Shown here: in pieces, positions 60,266-64,000 of the stretch
Layout: every line of letters starts with the position of its first letter
How positions within the stretch are numbered: the first letter of the stretch is position 1
Assembly (NCBI RefSeq): GCF_937921625.1
Contig: NZ_CAKZTI010000026.1
Coordinates: forward strand, 1 to 64,000
Length of the DNA: 64,000 nt
Direction: 5' to 3'
From: an uncultured Campylobacter sp.
Lineage (GTDB): Bacteria > Campylobacterota > Campylobacteria > Campylobacterales > Campylobacteraceae
Notes under the pieces: model-generated
Database searches by the model: none
Told to the model about the DNA's origin: nothing
The model's input: the letters and a program-made list of their open reading frames with translations, nothing else
Position numbers and translations under genes: made by a program

Positions 60266-60673
60266 ATTTCCGCCTTAAATTTCAAAATAGATGCGCGATT
60301 TTACCGACAAATTTATTAAAATCCGCTCAATCGCTCCAATATGAGGGCGAAATTCCTCGCTTAAAATTTAGGGCTAAATTTAAACGCCAAAGCCGCAGAA
60401 ATAGAAAGTGCGGAAGCGTTAAATTTTAAAGCGGCAACGTGAAGGAAGCGGAATTTTGGCGCATCGGTTTTACATCCTGCGAACGCGGAATTTTAGCGAG
60501 CAATCTTAAATTTAGCTAAAAATATAACCTAAATTTTAAAATTTAGCCTAATTTCTAGAATTTGAAAAATCATTAAATTTAGATAGTTCGCGCCGTATAT
60601 AAGCAAAAATAAAGAGCGTTTCGGTATAATCCGACTTTCCAAAACCAAATACACAACGACACAAGGAGATTTT
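60266..60673. promoter_or_regulatory. Intergenic region between leuD and rpoD
   Basis: These 408 bp between divergent genes hold no ORF. TATAAT at 60625-60630, 44 bp before the rpoD ATG, is the best -10 candidate; no matching TTGACA lies 17 bp upstream, as is common in Campylobacter. The rest is A/T-word DNA (AAATTT, TTAAAATTTAG). AAGGAG at about 60661-60666 is the rpoD ribosome site. Confidence 0.5.
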
Positions 60674-62554
60674 ATGGCGAGCCCAAAAGACGCCTTAAGC
60701 CCCATCGAGCAGTTCTTCGACGACAATCAAAAAAGCTACATCACCTACGAAAGACTGATAAAATTTTTTGACAAAGCCCCCACCGCAACGGCCGTTAAGA
60801 AGGTCGAAGCGCTTACGAAAAAATTTGACGTCGAACTGATCTCCGCCGCAGAAATCTCTAAAATCAAAAATTTAGAGGACGCAAAACTCAAAGAAGCGAC
60901 GCAAAAAAAGCTGCTGGACGAGGGCTGGGACGAGGAATTTGACCTATCCAGCGACGTCGAGCTTTTGGAGTGGAGCCGTTCGGACAGCCCGGTGCGGATG
61001 TATCTGCGCGAAATGGGACAGATCCCGCTGTTAACGAAAGAAGAAGAGATCGAGATCAGCAAAAAAATCGAGCTCGGCGAGGACATCATCATCGACGCGT
61101 TTTGCTCGGTGCCGTACTTAATAGACTTCATTTTAGACTATAAAGAGCCGCTTATCAACCGCGAGCGCCGCGTAAAGGAGCTTTTCAAAAGCTTTGACGA
61201 CAGCGACGAAGAGGGTGAAGAGGAGGACGAAGAGGAACTATCGGAGGAGGATTACGACGACGAGGAGGATGAGGAGAGCGCGGACGAGGCGAAGCAAAAG
61301 CGCTCTAAAAAGAACGATAAGCGCGCTCTAAAGGTCATCGAAAGCTTCAAGGCTCTTGAAAAAGCCAAAAAGGACTGGATGAAATTTGCCGAGAAAAATG
61401 CCGAGGCGATTAAGCAGAGCAAGGGAATTTTATCGAAGCTAAACTTGGCGTTTAAAAAGAAAATTTTAAAAGAAAAGCTCATGGATCTGGGTCCAACCAG
61501 CAAGCTCATCACTGAGATCGTAAAATCAATGGAGACCGCGCTAAAAAGCGACGAGGGCTTTGAAAAAGAGCTCAAGCGCCTGGAATACAAGTTGCCGATG
61601 TTTAGCGCCGAACTGCGCGAAAATCACAAAAAAATCCTAAAAGAGATCACGAGGCTTAGCAAAGACGACATCATCGCGCGCGTGCCGGAAGCTACGATGG
61701 TCTCGACCTACGTCGATATAAAAAAGCTCTTTTTAACCAAAGAGGCGAGCAAAAAAAGCTTTAATCTCGAGCCCGAGCGGCTGAAAGAAATTTTAGAGCA
61801 GATCAAGCGCGGCAAGCGCATCAGCGATAACGCAAAGGCGCGCATGGCGAAGTCCAACCTGCGCCTGGTCGTCTCCATCGCCAAGCGCTACACGAACCGC
61901 GGGCTGCCGTTTTTAGACCTCATCCAGGAGGGTAATATCGGGCTTATGAAGGCTGTGGATAAATTTGAATACAAGCGCGGTTATAAATTTTCGACATACG
62001 CGACGTGGTGGATCCGCCAGGCGATCTCGCGCGCCATCGCCGATCAGGCCCGCACGATCCGCATCCCGATCCATATGATCGAGACGATAAATCGAATTAA
62101 TAAAATCACGCGCAAATATATGCAAGAGGGCGGCAAGGAGCCCGATATCAACGTCATCGCGCAAGAGGTAGGCCTTAGCGTCGATAAAGTAAAGCAGGTC
62201 ATCAAAATCACAAAGGAGCCGATCAGCCTGGAAGCGCCGATCGGAAACGAGGACGACGGCAAATTCGGCGATTTCGTCGAGGACAAAAGCTCGGTTTCGC
62301 CGATTGAGCAAATTTTAAAATCTGACCTAAAAGAGCAGATAGACGACATCCTAGAACAACTTAATGACCGCGAGCGCACGGTAATCCGCATGCGATTCGG
62401 ACTGCTTGACGACGAGAGCGACCGCACGCTCGAAGAGATCGGCAAGGAGCTCAATATCACTCGCGAGCGCGTCCGCCAGATCGAAAGCTCGGCGATCAAA
62501 AAGCTAAAACACCCAAAGATCGGCCGCAAACTAAAAACCTATATCGAGAGCTAG
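60674..62554 (+). CDS. rpoD: Primary RNA polymerase sigma factor RpoD (sigma-70)
   Basis: The 626-residue product has region 1.2 (DSPVRMYLREMGQIPLLTKE), a long acidic non-conserved stretch at about 173-205 (runs of E and D), region 2 with NLRLVVSIAKRYTNRGLPFLDLIQEGN and YKFSTYATWWIRQAI for -10 recognition and melting, region 3 (HMIETINRI), and region 4 with TLEEIGKELNITRERVRQIE, the helix-turn-helix for the -35 box. It is monocistronic with AAGGAG before ATG 60674. The acidic tract is unusually long but in a region known to vary. Confidence 0.97.
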   Translation: MASPKDALSPIEQFFDDNQKSYITYERLIKFFDKAPTATAVKKVEALTKKFDVELISAAEISKIKNLEDAKLKEATQKKLLDEGWDEEFDLSSDVELLEWSRSDSPVRMYLREMGQIPLLTKEEEIEISKKIELGEDIIIDAFCSVPYLIDFILDYKEPLINRERRVKELFKSFDDSDEEGEEEDEEELSEEDYDDEEDEESADEAKQKRSKKNDKRALKVIESFKALEKAKKDWMKFAEKNAEAIKQSKGILSKLNLAFKKKILKEKLMDLGPTSKLITEIVKSMETALKSDEGFEKELKRLEYKLPMFSAELRENHKKILKEITRLSKDDIIARVPEATMVSTYVDIKKLFLTKEASKKSFNLEPERLKEILEQIKRGKRISDNAKARMAKSNLRLVVSIAKRYTNRGLPFLDLIQEGNIGLMKAVDKFEYKRGYKFSTYATWWIRQAISRAIADQARTIRIPIHMIETINRINKITRKYMQEGGKEPDINVIAQEVGLSVDKVKQVIKITKEPISLEAPIGNEDDGKFGDFVEDKSSVSPIEQILKSDLKEQIDDILEQLNDRERTVIRMRFGLLDDESDRTLEEIGKELNITRERVRQIESSAIKKLKHPKIGRKLKTYIES

Positions 62555-62808
62555 AACAAAACGCAGATATAATTTACTCTTTGAACGCCCGACAAATTTA
62601 AAATTCATTAGACAGCCAGGCTTTGGCGTCGGTATGATTGATCCTGATGTACGACAAAATTTAAATCCGCTAAGATCCGAGCCGAGACCGTCAATAATGT
62701 ATTTTTAGTCTAAATTTATCAAATAGGACGTAAATCAGGGCACAGTAAAATGTAGTAGCACTCACTTGAAACGCCGATTTTGAGATGCTTAAGGTTTGAA
62801 GTTCGTAG

Positions 62809-63823
62809 GTTTCAAACTCTAGCAGAGGAAATTTACATTAAACAGATTGAATGGATTTAAGTTCGTGAGATTGGGCTTCCAACTCCAGTGGAGTAAATTT
62901 ACACGCCGAGCCTATGAGCCGCGAAGTAGCGGAAAAATCCGTTTCAAACTCCAGCGGAGAAAATTTACACGCAAAAGCCTCACGGACGGGCTCGTCAAAC
63001 CTCGCACGTTTCAAACTCCATCGGAGTAAATTTACACTTGACCTCCTAAACAAGGAAGCTACGCTTTGGGAGTTTCAAACTCCAGTGGAGAAAATTTACA
63101 CAGAATAAAGCCGCTAAGAATATACCACCCACTACCGTTTCAAACTCCAGTGGAGGGAATTTACACGCCAAATATGGGCTAAGCTATAACGGCACAAGCC
63201 TGAGTTTCAAACTCCAGCGGAGTAGATTTACACATAATGCAACAGTAGAGGATTTGAAACATCAACTAAGTTTCAAGCTCCAGCGGAGTAGATTTACACA
63301 CTCATCTTTTAAACTTTCGTGTGTAGATATACACATGTTTCAAACTCGAGCGGAGTAGATTTACACTAAAGATGAGTTCGAAAAGGCTGACAGCAAGGCT
63401 CGTTTCAAACTCCAGCGGAGTAGATTTACACCTAGCGCTTAGCTCGCCTTTTGCTCTCTGATTTTTATTGTTTCAAACTCCAGCGGAGTAGATTTACACC
63501 CATTTATTAGATTTCCAATCATCAAGATTATATGGTTTCAAACTCCAGCGGAGTAGATTTACACCCAGACTTCATAACCCAAGAATAAGTTTCGTATTTG
63601 TTTCAAACTCCAGCGGAGTAGATTTATACCTTAAAAAATCCCGGGTATTGCTTATTCCATGACCGTTGCAAACTCCAGCGGAGTAGATTTATACATAGTA
63701 GGGATCAAAAGTCCGTTTTTCATAAAGCGTTGCAAACTCCAGCGGAGGAAATTTACACACAATAGCGAGCTATTCGAGCTCAAAGAGCAACTTTTCTCAA
63801 ACTCCAGTGGAGCAAATTTACAC
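62809..63823 (-). CRISPR. Orphan CRISPR array with a second repeat family
   Basis: Sixteen 30-bp repeats start GTTTCAAACTCCAGCGGAG and end GATTTACAC (plus strand): 62809, 62875, 62941, 63008, 63072, 63137, 63204, 63270, 63337, 63402, 63470, 63535, 63600, 63665, 63729, 63794. The fifteen spacers are 34-38 bp. Copies vary: the left six have GAGNAAATTTACAC-type ends, those from 63204 to 63665 GAGTAGATTTACAC or ATTTATAC, and the last two GAGGAAATT or GAGCAAATT. Outermost copies at both ends are degenerate. On the minus strand the repeat ends in GAGTTTGAAAC, which suggests a TTTGAAAC tag. No cas gene or leader is visible within the window; the 177 bp to the right show nothing recognisable. Confidence 0.95.
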
Positions 63824-64000
63824 AGCATCAAATTATATTTTTCTAGGCTATGAATATTGAAGTTTATATTTTTACCTCTTAAATTTAGATAAGCGACAAA
63901 GGCGGCTTAGAATAAAACGCCGCATTTGCAGTATTTTGCAAATCTTAGCCAAAGCTTTATCCGCATAATTTTCAAAATTCCGACTAAAATAGGTAGCACG

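Overview
The window looks like a chromosomal segment of a Campylobacter (Campylobacterota), probably one of the higher-GC oral or intestinal species rather than C. jejuni. Three blocks keep the gene order I remember from C. jejuni: ppiD-like/ftsA/ftsZ beside rsmH and a class II aldolase-like gene; clpB divergent from ctp-purC-purS-purQ-430 aa periplasmic protein-plsC; and mrdA-membrane protein-ysxC-lptA-lptC-kdsC. The species is not determined here. No rRNA or tRNA gene was recognised; the one structural RNA is RNase P RNA (rnpB) near 12.3 kb.

Layout: 0.3-5.3 kb, a truncated metI relic, a NimA-like flavoprotein and the division genes ftsZ-ftsA behind a membrane-anchored SurA/PpiD-like chaperone. 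5.4-9.8 kb, aldolase-like gene, rsmH, an FtsL-like bitopic protein and rmuC. 9.8-12.9 kb, mostly gene-free DNA full of decayed AAATTT-type words, with a small lipoprotein gene and rnpB. 12.9-24.0 kb, truD, purine genes, a protease, plsC and clpB. 24.1-24.5 kb, a small CRISPR array. 24.9-26.2 kb, a frameshifted membrane gene and one of two paralogous small proteins (the other is at 15.4 kb). 26.6-37.7 kb, cell-envelope genes (mrdA, ysxC, LPS transport), hisB, dsbD and ppk2. 37.8-51.2 kb, the CRISPR island: a relic array with a head-to-head palindromic hybrid repeat, an HTH/small-protein pair, a main array of 47 intact repeats, its leader, and a complete type I-B cas set (cas6, then cas8b-cas7-cas5-cas3-cas4-cas2-cas1), clearly more AT-rich than its surroundings. 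51.2-62.6 kb, glyS, a secreted nuclease-like protein, trmL, a repeat ORF, cca, a ciaD-like gene, leuB, leuD and rpoD. 62.8-63.8 kb, a second-family orphan CRISPR array with no cas genes in view.

How it fits together: the I-B repeat carries the usual 8-nt tag ATTGAAAC at its 3' end on the minus strand, so cas operon, leader and main array all run the same way. The 24 kb array uses the same repeat inverted, so about 15 kb of housekeeping genes lie between inverted CRISPR repeats, and the 37.9 kb relic has the form expected of a scar from recombination between them. A second theme is the spread of short A/T-word repeats (AAATTT, GAATTT) through intergenic DNA and, in frame, into YsxC, an ArgA-like acetyltransferase, a DsbD linker and the CiaD-like protein. 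One 252-codon ORF is built on a 30-bp tandem repeat.
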